From Fluviicola chungangensis (GTDB lineage Bacteria > Bacteroidota > Bacteroidia > Flavobacteriales_D > Crocinitomicaceae): 64,000 bases of DNA. Positions 1 through 8,976 of the stretch are shown one piece after another (the first letter of the stretch is position 1; every line of letters starts with the position of its first letter). Below the pieces are notes generated by a model that had not been told where the DNA came from, made no database searches, and saw nothing but the letters and a program-made list of their open reading frames with translations. The DNA lies in the NCBI RefSeq assembly GCF_007558725.1, contig NZ_VLPL01000005.1, positions 284,437-348,436 on the forward strand, read 5' to 3'. The position numbers were made by a program, and so were the translations under genes.

Positions 1-1130
1 CGTTGGACCGCCGGCTGTAATAGTCGGCACCGCTGGTAGTGGATTTACTGTAACTAATGTCACAGCAGATGTTGAGGAACATGATCCACTGGAGACTGTA
101 ACCGTATAAGAACCACTTGTTGTTACATTTATTGCCTGAGTTGTCTCCGTTGTCGACCAGGTATTTCCGGTCGCAGCAGAGGAAGTCAACGTAACAGAAC
201 CACCTGCACAGAATGTCGTGGAGCCGCTGGCTGAAATGGTCGGTATCGCTGGTAGCGGATTCACTGTAACAACCACTGCTGCAGATGCCGAAGAACACGA
301 TCCGTTCGAAACCGTAACGGTATAGGAACCACTGCTTGAAACGGTAATGGATTGGGTTGTCGCTCCTGTTGACCAGGTATTTCCGGTCGCAGCAGAAGAG
401 GTCAATGTGACAGAACCACCCGAACAAAAGGTTGTTGGGCCACCGGCCGAAATGGTCGGTACCGCTGGTAGCGGATTCACCGTGACAACTGTCGCCGCTG
501 AAGTTGAAGAACACGATCCGTTCGAAACCGTAACGGTATAGGAACCACTGCTTGAAACGGTAATGGATTGGGTTGTCGCTCCTGTTGACCAGGTATTCCC
601 GCTTGGGGAAGAAGAAGTCAATGTGACAGAACCACCCGAACAAAACGTTGTTGGACCGCCGGTCGAAATGGTCGGTACAGCTGGAAGTGGGTTCACTGTA
701 ATGGTTGTTGAAGCAGGCGCTGAAGTACACCCACTCGTAGTAACAGTCAAGGTGTAGGTTCCTGCTGTAGTTACGTTAATCGATTGTGTTGTGGCACCGG
801 TTGACCAGGTGTTTCCTGTTGCAGATGAAGAAGTCAATGTCACAGAGCCTCCGGTACAAAATGAAATCGGTCCGCTTGGTGTAATGGTTGGTGTTGCAGG
901 AAGGGGTGTAACTGTTACTACTGTTGCTGAAGAAGTGGAAGAACAACCTCCTCCCCCAACGACGGTTACCGTATAGGAACCTCCTGTCGTAACAGTAATT
1001 GATTGTGTCGTGGCACCATTTGACCAGGTATTTCCTGTTGCAGATGAAGAAGTCAATGTCACTGAACCACCTGCACAGAATGTGGTGGGGCCACCGGCTG
1101 CAATGGTCGGAGGTGTTCCCGGTGTAACTG
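1..1130 (-). repeat. Tandem Ig-like repeats, about 216-219 bp each
   Basis: At least five consecutive coding repeats of about 72 residues are visible, for example with nearly identical segments beginning near 323 and 539. Each encodes the pattern [14 protein letters not shown], then [12 protein letters not shown], then YTVTV. The array runs off the left edge, so the copy number is a minimum. The two copies spanning about 300-750 are more alike than the outer ones, which suggests recent duplication or gene conversion. Confidence 0.9.
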
Positions 1131-2832
1131 TAACTGTTCTGTTACTGGTGATCTGGTTACCACAAAGATCTGTTACGATTGAATAAAGTGTCACTGAACC
1201 CGAAGTTGGAAACGTAATATTTACACTTGTTCCGGTTCCAATACTTGGAGTACCGGTTGGACTAAAACTCCAGTTGTAATTATAAGTCGGAATACCATAA
1301 ATCGCGGAAGTAGATGCAGTCAATGATCCTCCCTGACAGACAGTTGTACCGGAAAGCGTAATCGGTGTTGTGGGATTGGTATACTCCAGCGATCTACCTA
1401 CAATATTCATTACCCAGGGCGAACCTGCTCCGATACAGGTATTGGAACAACCGCTTGCTCCCCAGCATGAACGGTAAAATTTCAAAGTAAAGGTTATGTT
1501 TTGTCCACCGGCTGTACAGTTTGCAACGGTAGGAGCAGGTATGCAGGCTGCTAAATCCGTATATACTGTTTGGTTAGTTGCTGAACAGGTTCCTCCACCT
1601 ATTGCATTACAAAACCAGTAAAATCCAGCTGCTGAAGGACTTGTACATCCCCCGGTTGCAATGCGCATTGCTCCATCCTGAAGCCAACAGGTTGTTCCGT
1701 TAGCAGAATAGGTAAATGAGAATGTTAAATCTGTAATAGATGCACCGGCCGGACAAGGAACCGTCAGGTTGTAATCACATGAATTCGTAAAATTACACGA
1801 AGCATTATACCTGGATCCGGTAATCGATGCCTGTGCCAAAGTAGCTGTTCCTGTTATCAGTGGATCAACGATTAACTGATAAGAACCAATATGTGCGTTG
1901 ATCCAGTCATAATCAACGAGTAAGTCAACCTTATTGGCATGTATGACGTATTCCCCTGAACGTGCCAGACTTTTAGGTCCATCCTTTGCAAATAATTTTG
2001 CTTCGTCCATGAGGGCCAATTGTGTCGTGCCAGTCATTAATTTTAAGCTCCCGATTCCACGGTTATGTGTTCCTTCGGAGAATTCGGCATGTACCGGAGA
2101 TAATGCACTATGTAGCTCTTCCCGGAAAACTAACTGATCAAACACACCGAATTCATTGGTCTTAATAATGAAACTTGTTTTGATTCCTCCGCGTTGAACA
2201 AGCATTTCAGCATCGATTCCCGGAAAGACATTGTGAATCAGCGTACCATCAGATCCTACTGTATAATCGGACCAGTTTGCTGTTAATTGACTGGATTCCG
2301 CTCCGTTTTGAACAACGATTAATTTCCAATTATTGAAAAACAATGTACCATTGGCTGTCTTCAACTCGGTTCTCGCAGCAGAAAAATCAATCACCGGCTG
2401 ATCTGACAAATAACCGGATTCATACCTCGTACCTGATACGGGATGTAACGCAGGTTCAATCGTGACCCATGCCCCATCTATCCGTTCATGCAGATCTCCG
2501 AGTGCTTTTTGTGAATAAAATTCATGCGTATCCTCCAGGTTAATGAAATAACGCTCGTCAACAGTCCTCTTTTCCAGAACCTCAATACAATTCTCACATG
2601 GAGCATTTTCAGGGAGCTTTCCAAAATTAGGGTGCGAATAATACCCGGGATCGTTGTATTTTCTCCAAGCTTCTATATTCCTGATCTCAGAAACAGGGAA
2701 AGAAGTCAGGTTCTTTTCAACTGCCGTCATACCGGATTGAGCATGTTTCTCCTGACCATACAGAGAGGCAATTCCCACTAAAAAAAAGAATAGGACAGAA
2801 ACGCAGTTTCGAGAGTAGTTTGTTGTCAGCAT
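1..2832 (-). CDS. Large secreted Ig-like repeat surface protein (C-terminus outside window)
   Basis: The reading frame runs open from an ATG at 2832 to base 1, giving 944 codons with no stop, so the gene continues beyond the left edge. The N-terminus carries a signal peptide (hydrophobic VLFFFLVGIASL, ending near LYGQ). Residues about 30-350 are a globular region with elements such as GTLIHNVFPGIDAEM, resembling the N-terminal module of gliding-motility-associated Bacteroidota surface proteins (weak resemblance). A Cys-rich region with a PKD-like stretch (NYNWSFSPTGTPS) follows, then tandem Ig-like repeats from about residue 570. Proteins of this build are usually exported by T9SS and act as adhesins, but the sorting domain would lie outside the window. 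It is separated from the djlA-like gene by 140 bp. Function in adhesion or gliding is inferred from architecture only. Confidence 0.85.
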   Translation of the reverse strand, partial: MLTTNYSRNCVSVLFFFLVGIASLYGQEKHAQSGMTAVEKNLTSFPVSEIRNIEAWRKYNDPGYYSHPNFGKLPENAPCENCIEVLEKRTVDERYFINLEDTHEFYSQKALGDLHERIDGAWVTIEPALHPVSGTRYESGYLSDQPVIDFSAARTELKTANGTLFFNNWKLIVVQNGAESSQLTANWSDYTVGSDGTLIHNVFPGIDAEMLVQRGGIKTSFIIKTNEFGVFDQLVFREELHSALSPVHAEFSEGTHNRGIGSLKLMTGTTQLALMDEAKLFAKDGPKSLARSGEYVIHANKVDLLVDYDWINAHIGSYQLIVDPLITGTATLAQASITGSRYNASCNFTNSCDYNLTVPCPAGASITDLTFSFTYSANGTTCWLQDGAMRIATGGCTSPSAAGFYWFCNAIGGGTCSATNQTVYTDLAACIPAPTVANCTAGGQNITFTLKFYRSCWGASGCSNTCIGAGSPWVMNIVGRSLEYTNPTTPITLSGTTVCQGGSLTASTSAIYGIPTYNYNWSFSPTGTPSIGTGTSVNITFPTSGSVTLYSIVTDLCGNQITSNRTVTVTPGTPPTIAAGGPTTFCAGGSVTLTSSSATGNTWSNGATTQSITVTTGGSYTVTVVGGGGCSSTSSATVVTVTPLPATPTITPSGPISFCTGGSVTLTSSSATGNTWSTGATTQSINVTTAGTYTLTVTTSGCTSAPASTTITVNPLPAVPTISTGGPTTFCSGGSVTLTSSSPSGNTWSTGATTQSITVSSSGSYTVTVSNGSCSSTSAATVVTVNPLPAVPTISAGGPTTFCSGGSVTLTSSAATGNTWSTGATTQSITVSSSGSYTVTVSNGSCSSASAAVVVTVNPLPAIPTISASGSTTFCAGGSVTLTSSAATGNTWSTTETTQAINVTTSGSYTVTVSSGSCSSTSAVTLVTVNPLPAVPTITAGGPT

Positions 2833-2972
2833 GTACCTAAAATTATTAACGCTATATGCAAATAGACGTAAATAATCTCACATGGTGGTGTCAGTTTTTT
2901 GTTTTTTTAATCCCCAATTAATATATCGCTAAACCGGCGAAAACTAGAACGTTGTAGCCTTAGCTATTTGAG

Positions 2973-3746
2973 TCAAAGTCCCCTGGCCTTTTTAATATTA
3001 TCATACGCTTCCTGAATGCGCTGGAATTTTTCTTTGGCTCCTTTTTGATACTCTTCTCCAAGAGAAGCTACTTTATCGGGATGATACCGCACAGCCATTT
3101 GACGATACGCTTTTTTTATTTCTTCATCGGAAGCGGATTCATCAAGTCCTAAAATCTCATAGTCCGCGTTCAGATTTTGTTTGAACATTCCCTGTACAGA
3201 CCTGAAATCCATTGGCGGAACCTGCAGCAAATTTGCGAGATACTGCAATGTTTTAATCTCCTGATCGGAAACTTGTCCGTCTGACTGGGCAATTCCGAAC
3301 AGGTAGTGAAGCAGCTGAATGCGGATCTCTACCTGTGCACGCATACGGATATCCGAACAGATCTGATCAATTGGTATAGCCGGGGCATCCAAAAAGTGCT
3401 TCAGGGTTTGTAGGTGCGAAGTATTAAACTGGTTTCCAAACTGTTGAGCCAGAAAAGTTTTCACGAAATCCAATTCCGATTTTACCACTTTTCCATCGCT
3501 CTTCATCATATAAGCAGAAAGAGCCAAAAGCTGGGTAGGGAAATCGTATCGTTGTGTTTGCTGTCTGTAATATTCAAAAATATCCTGGAACGACTGACGG
3601 GAACCGTCACTATTCCTGTCTCCCTGATTATTTCTCGATCTCATGACCTGGTCAACGATCCCTCCGATAAAAAAGCCGATAATTGCCGGGATAATTCTTC
3701 CTCCGGAAACAGCAAATGCTACAATTGCAAATATGATACTATACAC
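2973..3746 (-). CDS. djlA: DjlA-like co-chaperone, TerB plus C-terminal J domain
   Basis: The 257-residue protein starts with a hydrophobic segment (residues 1-30, [13 protein letters not shown]...[12 protein letters not shown]) that should anchor it in the inner membrane. A helical TerB/DjlA-type domain follows at about 70-185 ([19 protein letters not shown] and [17 protein letters not shown]). A J domain closes the protein at about 193-257, with the HPD motif at residues 222-224 (RYHPDKV). This order, membrane anchor, TerB, J domain, is that of DjlA, which stimulates DnaK ATPase activity. It lies directly downstream of htpG on the same strand, with a terminator hairpin between them, so it is a chaperone neighbour but may be transcribed separately. 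The family assignment is secure; the client proteins are unknown. Confidence 0.88.
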   Translation of the reverse strand: MYSIIFAIVAFAVSGGRIIPAIIGFFIGGIVDQVMRSRNNQGDRNSDGSRQSFQDIFEYYRQQTQRYDFPTQLLALSAYMMKSDGKVVKSELDFVKTFLAQQFGNQFNTSHLQTLKHFLDAPAIPIDQICSDIRMRAQVEIRIQLLHYLFGIAQSDGQVSDQEIKTLQYLANLLQVPPMDFRSVQGMFKQNLNADYEILGLDESASDEEIKKAYRQMAVRYHPDKVASLGEEYQKGAKEKFQRIQEAYDNIKKARGL

Positions 3747-3759
3747 GTTACAAAATTAA

Positions 3760-3793
3760 AATCCCCGTCTCAAAGACCTTCTCGACGGGGATT
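3760..3793 (-). terminator. Intrinsic terminator after htpG
   Basis: A 10-bp perfect stem, AATCCCCGTC (3760-3769) with GACGGGGATT (3784-3793), has a 14-nt loop. On the minus strand it is followed by TTTAATTTTG. It lies 7 bp past the htpG stop and 14 bp before the djlA-like start. Confidence 0.85.
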
Positions 3794-3799
3794 CATTTA

Positions 3800-5689
3800 T
3801 TAGACAAATGAGATGCTTCTCTCAATAAATTTATTCAGTTCCTCACCTTTTAACATTCCTTGGGCAAGCAGGGCCAAGTCTGTGAGTTGTTTCACTTTGG
3901 TTGATTTTTCCGAGTCATCAGACATTTTTAAAAGCGCCTCCACTTTTTGATGGTTCGCATTGACAACCAGGTTATACGTTTCAGGGAAAGCTCCGAAGAA
4001 ACCCCCTCCTCCGTACTTTTGCTGCTCCATCATTCTCCGAATGAATTCCGGTTGTGTAACAATAATCGGGGCATCTGATTCGCTCATGGACTTAAATTCC
4101 ACTTTGAATTTTTGATTGTCAACAGCCGATTCAAACAGCGGTTTCAACTCCGATTGCTGCTCTTCCGTCAATTTTGACGGTAATTCGCCTTCTTTTTGGA
4201 TCAAGTGGTCCAGCGTATCCGCATCAACTCTGGCAAAGCTTAAATTCTCAACCGTTTGTTCCATTTTCGAAATCCAATGTGAAGCCAATGGTCCGTCGAT
4301 AACTGCAACCTGGTAACCACGATCTTTTGCCTGTTTCACAAAGGAAAAATGTTCTTCCAGACTATGAGTATACAGAACAACTACCTTTCCGTCTTTATTT
4401 GTCTGAAGCGGTGCAATTTGTTCTTCAAGCTCTTCGATGGTGTAATACTTCCCGTCTGTATTTTTGATCAACGCAAACGTCTTCGCTTTTTCTGCGAACT
4501 TATCATCCGAAAGCATACCGTATTCCACGAAAATCTTCAGATCATCCCACTTCGCCTCAAAATCAGCGCGGTCCTTCTTGAACATTTCGGCCAATTTGTC
4601 CGCCACTTTCTTGGTAATGTGTGCAGAAATTTTCTTCACATTCCCATCACTCTGAAGGTACGAACGGGAGACATTTAACGGAATATCCGGGGAGTCAATC
4701 ACCCCGTGAAGCAAGGTTAAAAACTCCGGTACGATCTCCGCCACCGAATCGGTAATAAATACCTGATTGGAGTACAGATTAATCTTATTTCGCTGAACCT
4801 CTACATTCTCTTTGATTTTCGGGAAGTACAAAATCCCGGTCAAATTGAATGGATAATCCACATTCAAATGGATATGGAACAATGGATCTTCAAAAGACAT
4901 CGGGTATAATTCGCGGTAGAAAGCAGTGTAATCTTCGTCTTTCAAATCAACAGGAGCTATCGTCCAGGCAGGTTTCGGATTATTCACCTGATTCGGAACA
5001 TCTACCGAAACACGTTTCACTTTCCCGTCTTCGTCTTTTTCACCTTCCGGTGAGTCGATATACTCTACTTTTGTTCCGAAAAAAACCGGAATCGGAAGAA
5101 ATTTACAGTATTTATCCAGAATTCCCTGGATACGCGATTTTTCAAGGAACTCTGCGGACTCTTCATTGATGAATAAGACAATATCCGTTCCGCGTGTATC
5201 TTTTTCAATTTCTGTCAGGGTAAATTCCGGTGAGCCGTTACTTTCCCATTGAACTGCCTGTGCACCTTCGTGGCGGGATAAAGTCCGTATTTGTACTTTT
5301 TCAGCAACCATGAATGCGGAATAAAATCCTAACCCGAAATGACCGATAATGCTTTCAGCACCCTCTTTTCCTTCGTATTGTTTCACAAATTCTTCTGCGC
5401 CCGAAAATGCAATCTGGTTGATATATTTATCGATCTCTTCGGCTGTCATACCAATTCCATTATCGCGGATTGTCAGTGTTTTGGCTTCTTTGTCTAAAAG
5501 TACTTCCACTTTCAGTTCCCCCAACTCTCCTTTATATTCACCGGTTGAAGCAAGCACTTTCAATTTCTGGCTTGCATCTACTGCATTTGAAACCAACTCA
5601 CGCAAAAAAATCTCATGGTCGGAATACAAGAATTTTTTAATGATTGGAAAAATATTTTCCGTTGAAACATGTATTTGTCCTGTTTTCAT
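3800..5689 (-). CDS. htpG: Molecular chaperone HtpG (Hsp90)
   Basis: This 629-residue protein is a full-length bacterial Hsp90. The N-terminal GHKL ATPase domain shows the expected boxes: LRELVSNAVDA (near residue 30), TIRDNGIGMTAEEI (near 73) and GHFGLGFYSAFM (near 117). The middle domain has the conserved LNVSRSYLQSD stretch, and the C-terminal dimerisation domain follows. HtpG is a cytosolic ATP-dependent chaperone that remodels client proteins together with the DnaK system, which fits the J-domain gene just downstream. The start is the ATG at 5689, giving the usual MKTGQIHVSTENIFP-type beginning. A sigma54-like sequence sits just upstream, and a terminator follows the stop. Confidence 0.98.
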   Translation of the reverse strand: MKTGQIHVSTENIFPIIKKFLYSDHEIFLRELVSNAVDASQKLKVLASTGEYKGELGELKVEVLLDKEAKTLTIRDNGIGMTAEEIDKYINQIAFSGAEEFVKQYEGKEGAESIIGHFGLGFYSAFMVAEKVQIRTLSRHEGAQAVQWESNGSPEFTLTEIEKDTRGTDIVLFINEESAEFLEKSRIQGILDKYCKFLPIPVFFGTKVEYIDSPEGEKDEDGKVKRVSVDVPNQVNNPKPAWTIAPVDLKDEDYTAFYRELYPMSFEDPLFHIHLNVDYPFNLTGILYFPKIKENVEVQRNKINLYSNQVFITDSVAEIVPEFLTLLHGVIDSPDIPLNVSRSYLQSDGNVKKISAHITKKVADKLAEMFKKDRADFEAKWDDLKIFVEYGMLSDDKFAEKAKTFALIKNTDGKYYTIEELEEQIAPLQTNKDGKVVVLYTHSLEEHFSFVKQAKDRGYQVAVIDGPLASHWISKMEQTVENLSFARVDADTLDHLIQKEGELPSKLTEEQQSELKPLFESAVDNQKFKVEFKSMSESDAPIIVTQPEFIRRMMEQQKYGGGGFFGAFPETYNLVVNANHQKVEALLKMSDDSEKSTKVKQLTDLALLAQGMLKGEELNKFIERSISFV

Positions 5690-5713
5690 AACTTATTTGA
5701 AATTTGGCATTTT

Positions 5714-5733
5714 CATGTCAAGGTTTGTGCCAA
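5714..5733 (-). promoter_or_regulatory. Sigma54-like sequence upstream of htpG (tentative)
   Basis: On the minus strand the bases read TTGGCACAAACCTTGACATG. TTGGCACR-N4-TTGCW is the sigma54 consensus; here the -24 element is perfect and the -12 element is TTGAC instead of TTGC. It would give a leader of about 15 nt. No convincing TAnnTTTG box was found for htpG. This may be coincidence. Confidence 0.25.
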
Positions 5734-5797
5734 GGAATATTTTGTGACAAAATGACAGCATTAAACCGAATAAAAACCGGCCACGCATAAGCTGGTT

Positions 5798-6682
5798 TCA
5801 TGCTGAAGGAATGCAAATAATGTTGTCGTGATCCGGCAGTTCCTGAACATGTAAAATCTTCAAGAGTTTTCCACTGCGTTCTTTGGTTCCTTTGTGTTTG
5901 AAAAACTCATAAGGACCAATCTTTTCAACCAATTCTAGTATCTCCTTAGGAGTTGGTCCCGCTTCTTTTTCCCGCTTTTCGGATACTTCGATGATAAATA
6001 CCGGTAGCTGTTTCTTAAACCAGTTCATTCCTCCGCGAATAACTTGGGGCTCAAATCCTTCTACATCGATTTTCACCAGGTCGATCCGCGTATTTTCGTC
6101 AAACAAATCATCCAGGCGTTCCATTTTCACTTCAATGCCTTTCTCCTCTGAACTTTGAGAAATCAGGGATGCTCCTCCCCGGTTGACTTCCCAATTTTCA
6201 AATAGCAATGCGGTTCCTTGTGTATCTGAAAGCGCAATCGGGAGTACCTCGATATTTTTGCATTGGTTCAGTTCGATATTGGTTTGTAAAATCGGAACTG
6301 TCGCCGGATTGGCTTCCACCGCATACACGATTCCTTTTTCACCAACACACTTCGATGCGATCACGGACATGAGCCCGATATTCGCTCCGATGTCCAAAAA
6401 GGAAGCTCCGGGTTTCAGGTGTTCTTTCAGGAATTGAATTGTTCCTTTCTCGTAAGTCCCGGTTTCAAAAAGCGAAAGTTCTACTCCTTTATCCAAAGAA
6501 GGATCGATCATCATTTTAATACCGTGGATCGTTTTCAGGACATGCTTTCCCATGGATTTAGGATCAGGAAGAAGAAGTTTGGGCAAAGCAACGGAAAGTC
6601 TGCGAATTCCTTTCACATCCCAGTCACGCAAGGCGGAGATGAGCTTGTGACGGAATAAAAAGGATCTTTCTGGAATTGACAT
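5798..6682 (-). CDS. FkbM family SAM-dependent methyltransferase
   Basis: The 294-residue protein has the FkbM methyltransferase fold. The SAM-binding glycine motif is FLDIGANIGLMSVIA (residues about 96-110), followed by an acidic strand end VYAVEANPATVP and the characteristic FkbM motif VKIDVEGFEPQVIRGG (about 203-218). FkbM proteins methylate hydroxyl groups of natural products or of surface glycans and lipids; the substrate cannot be read here. There is no signal peptide or membrane segment, so it is cytosolic. It lies 108 bp upstream of htpG on the same strand, with no other biosynthetic genes nearby, so the context does not help with the substrate. Confidence 0.85.
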   Translation of the reverse strand: MSIPERSFLFRHKLISALRDWDVKGIRRLSVALPKLLLPDPKSMGKHVLKTIHGIKMMIDPSLDKGVELSLFETGTYEKGTIQFLKEHLKPGASFLDIGANIGLMSVIASKCVGEKGIVYAVEANPATVPILQTNIELNQCKNIEVLPIALSDTQGTALLFENWEVNRGGASLISQSSEEKGIEVKMERLDDLFDENTRIDLVKIDVEGFEPQVIRGGMNWFKKQLPVFIIEVSEKREKEAGPTPKEILELVEKIGPYEFFKHKGTKERSGKLLKILHVQELPDHDNIICIPSA

Positions 6683-6748
6683 GGAGGCGAAGTTATCACT
6701 TATTGTTGGAATATCTGCTCTGTCAAATCTTCATGTTATGATTTCGTT

Positions 6749-6787
6749 ATATCACGAATACATGATATTATCATATTCGTATATCAT
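6749..6787. promoter_or_regulatory. Imperfect AT-rich palindrome, possible operator
   Basis: The arms ATATCACGAATACATGATA and TATCATATTCGTATATCAT are imperfect inverted repeats, each containing a CGAATA/TATTCG core. The palindrome lies between the fkbM start and the broken regulator gene, upstream of that gene's promoter. A binding role is inference only. Confidence 0.35.
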
Positions 6788-6811
6788 TTTTAGTTTTTTT
6801 CATTCAGGTAC

Positions 6812-6842
6812 TTGTTTCCGATGATCTTTTCTGCCAACTTAT
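6812..6842 (+). promoter_or_regulatory. Promoter of the broken ArsR-type gene
   Basis: TTG (6812-6814), 20 nt, then CAACTTAT (6835-6842). The arrangement matches the promoter of the intact paralogue at 56845-56875 in spacing and in the surrounding bases (TTTTCTGCYAACTTA, then GAAACAGT before the ATG). The conservation between paralogues is the main support. Confidence 0.5.
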
Positions 6843-6859
6843 TTAAGAAACAGTAACTT

Positions 6860-7165
6860 ATGGGACGATCTAAACAACATCAGTACACCAAACAAGAATT
6901 AAACAGGGCACGAATCGGAAGAGCAATTTCTGCAACTGCGAGAGTAGTTATTCTTCAAGAAAGAAACAAATAGCACATCGTAACGAATAAATCTATTTCC
7001 AAACGGGTAAATTTAAGTGGTGCAGCAGTGTCTCAGCATATCCAAATACTGAGGGAAACAGGATTTATCAAAAGTAAATACCTTGGAGAGATTGAAGCCT
7101 TTCGCGGTTATGTATTCACGACACAAGGTGAGATTGATTTCTACAACTTACAGAGAGTACTATAA
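6860..7165 (+). pseudogene. ArsR-type winged-helix regulator interrupted by an in-frame amber codon
   Basis: From ATG 6860 the frame reads 37 codons, then TAG at 6971-6973, then continues open in the same frame to TAA at 7163-7165. The 101-codon product, reading through the TAG, aligns without gaps to the intact 100-residue regulator at 56892-57194. Shared positions include YT (9-10), IG (19-20), AR (27-28), TN (42-43), SK (47-48), NLS (51-53) and H60 of the recognition helix, and the TAG falls opposite Asn38. The segment after the stop (NLSGAAVSQHIQILRETGF) is a clear recognition helix and the start of the wing. A single nonsense substitution in an otherwise intact gene is the simplest reading. 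A sequencing error or amber suppression would also explain it. If real, the truncated product lacks the DNA-binding helix. Confidence 0.75.
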
Positions 7166-7167
7166 AA

Positions 7168-7194
7168 AACGCCAACCTGAAATGGGTTGGCGTT
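7168..7194 (-). terminator. Intrinsic terminator after the ABC-F gene
   Basis: The stem AACGCCAACC (7168-7177) pairs with GGTTGGCGTT (7185-7194) over a 7-nt loop. On the minus strand it is followed by TTTTTATAG, so it ends the ABC-F transcript. It sits 3 bp past the stop of the convergent pseudogene and may serve both directions. Confidence 0.85.
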
Positions 7195-7212
7195 CTCATC
7201 AAAAAAAAAATC

Positions 7213-8910
<1,698 letters not shown>

Positions 8911-8923
8911 TTATTAATGTTTT

Positions 8924-8964
8924 AATTATCAAGGGCAATCCAACCGGACATACCCTTGATAATT
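8924..8964 (-). terminator. Terminator hairpin after the M43 protease gene
   Basis: A 12-bp perfect stem, AATTATCAAGGG (8924-8935) with CCCTTGATAATT (8953-8964), has a 17-nt loop. It follows the stop of the minus-strand protease gene. The T-run is weak (AAAACATT). Confidence 0.6.
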
Positions 8965-8976
8965 CATCATTGCTGA

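Noticed and set aside
1..1130. Tandem repeats as a possible CRISPR array
   Set aside because: Units are about 216 bp, have no spacers, and are in frame within a coding sequence.
6973..7165. Second half of the broken regulator as an independent small gene
   Set aside because: No suitable start codon follows the TAG before the recognition helix, and the gap-free match to the paralogue explains both halves as one gene.
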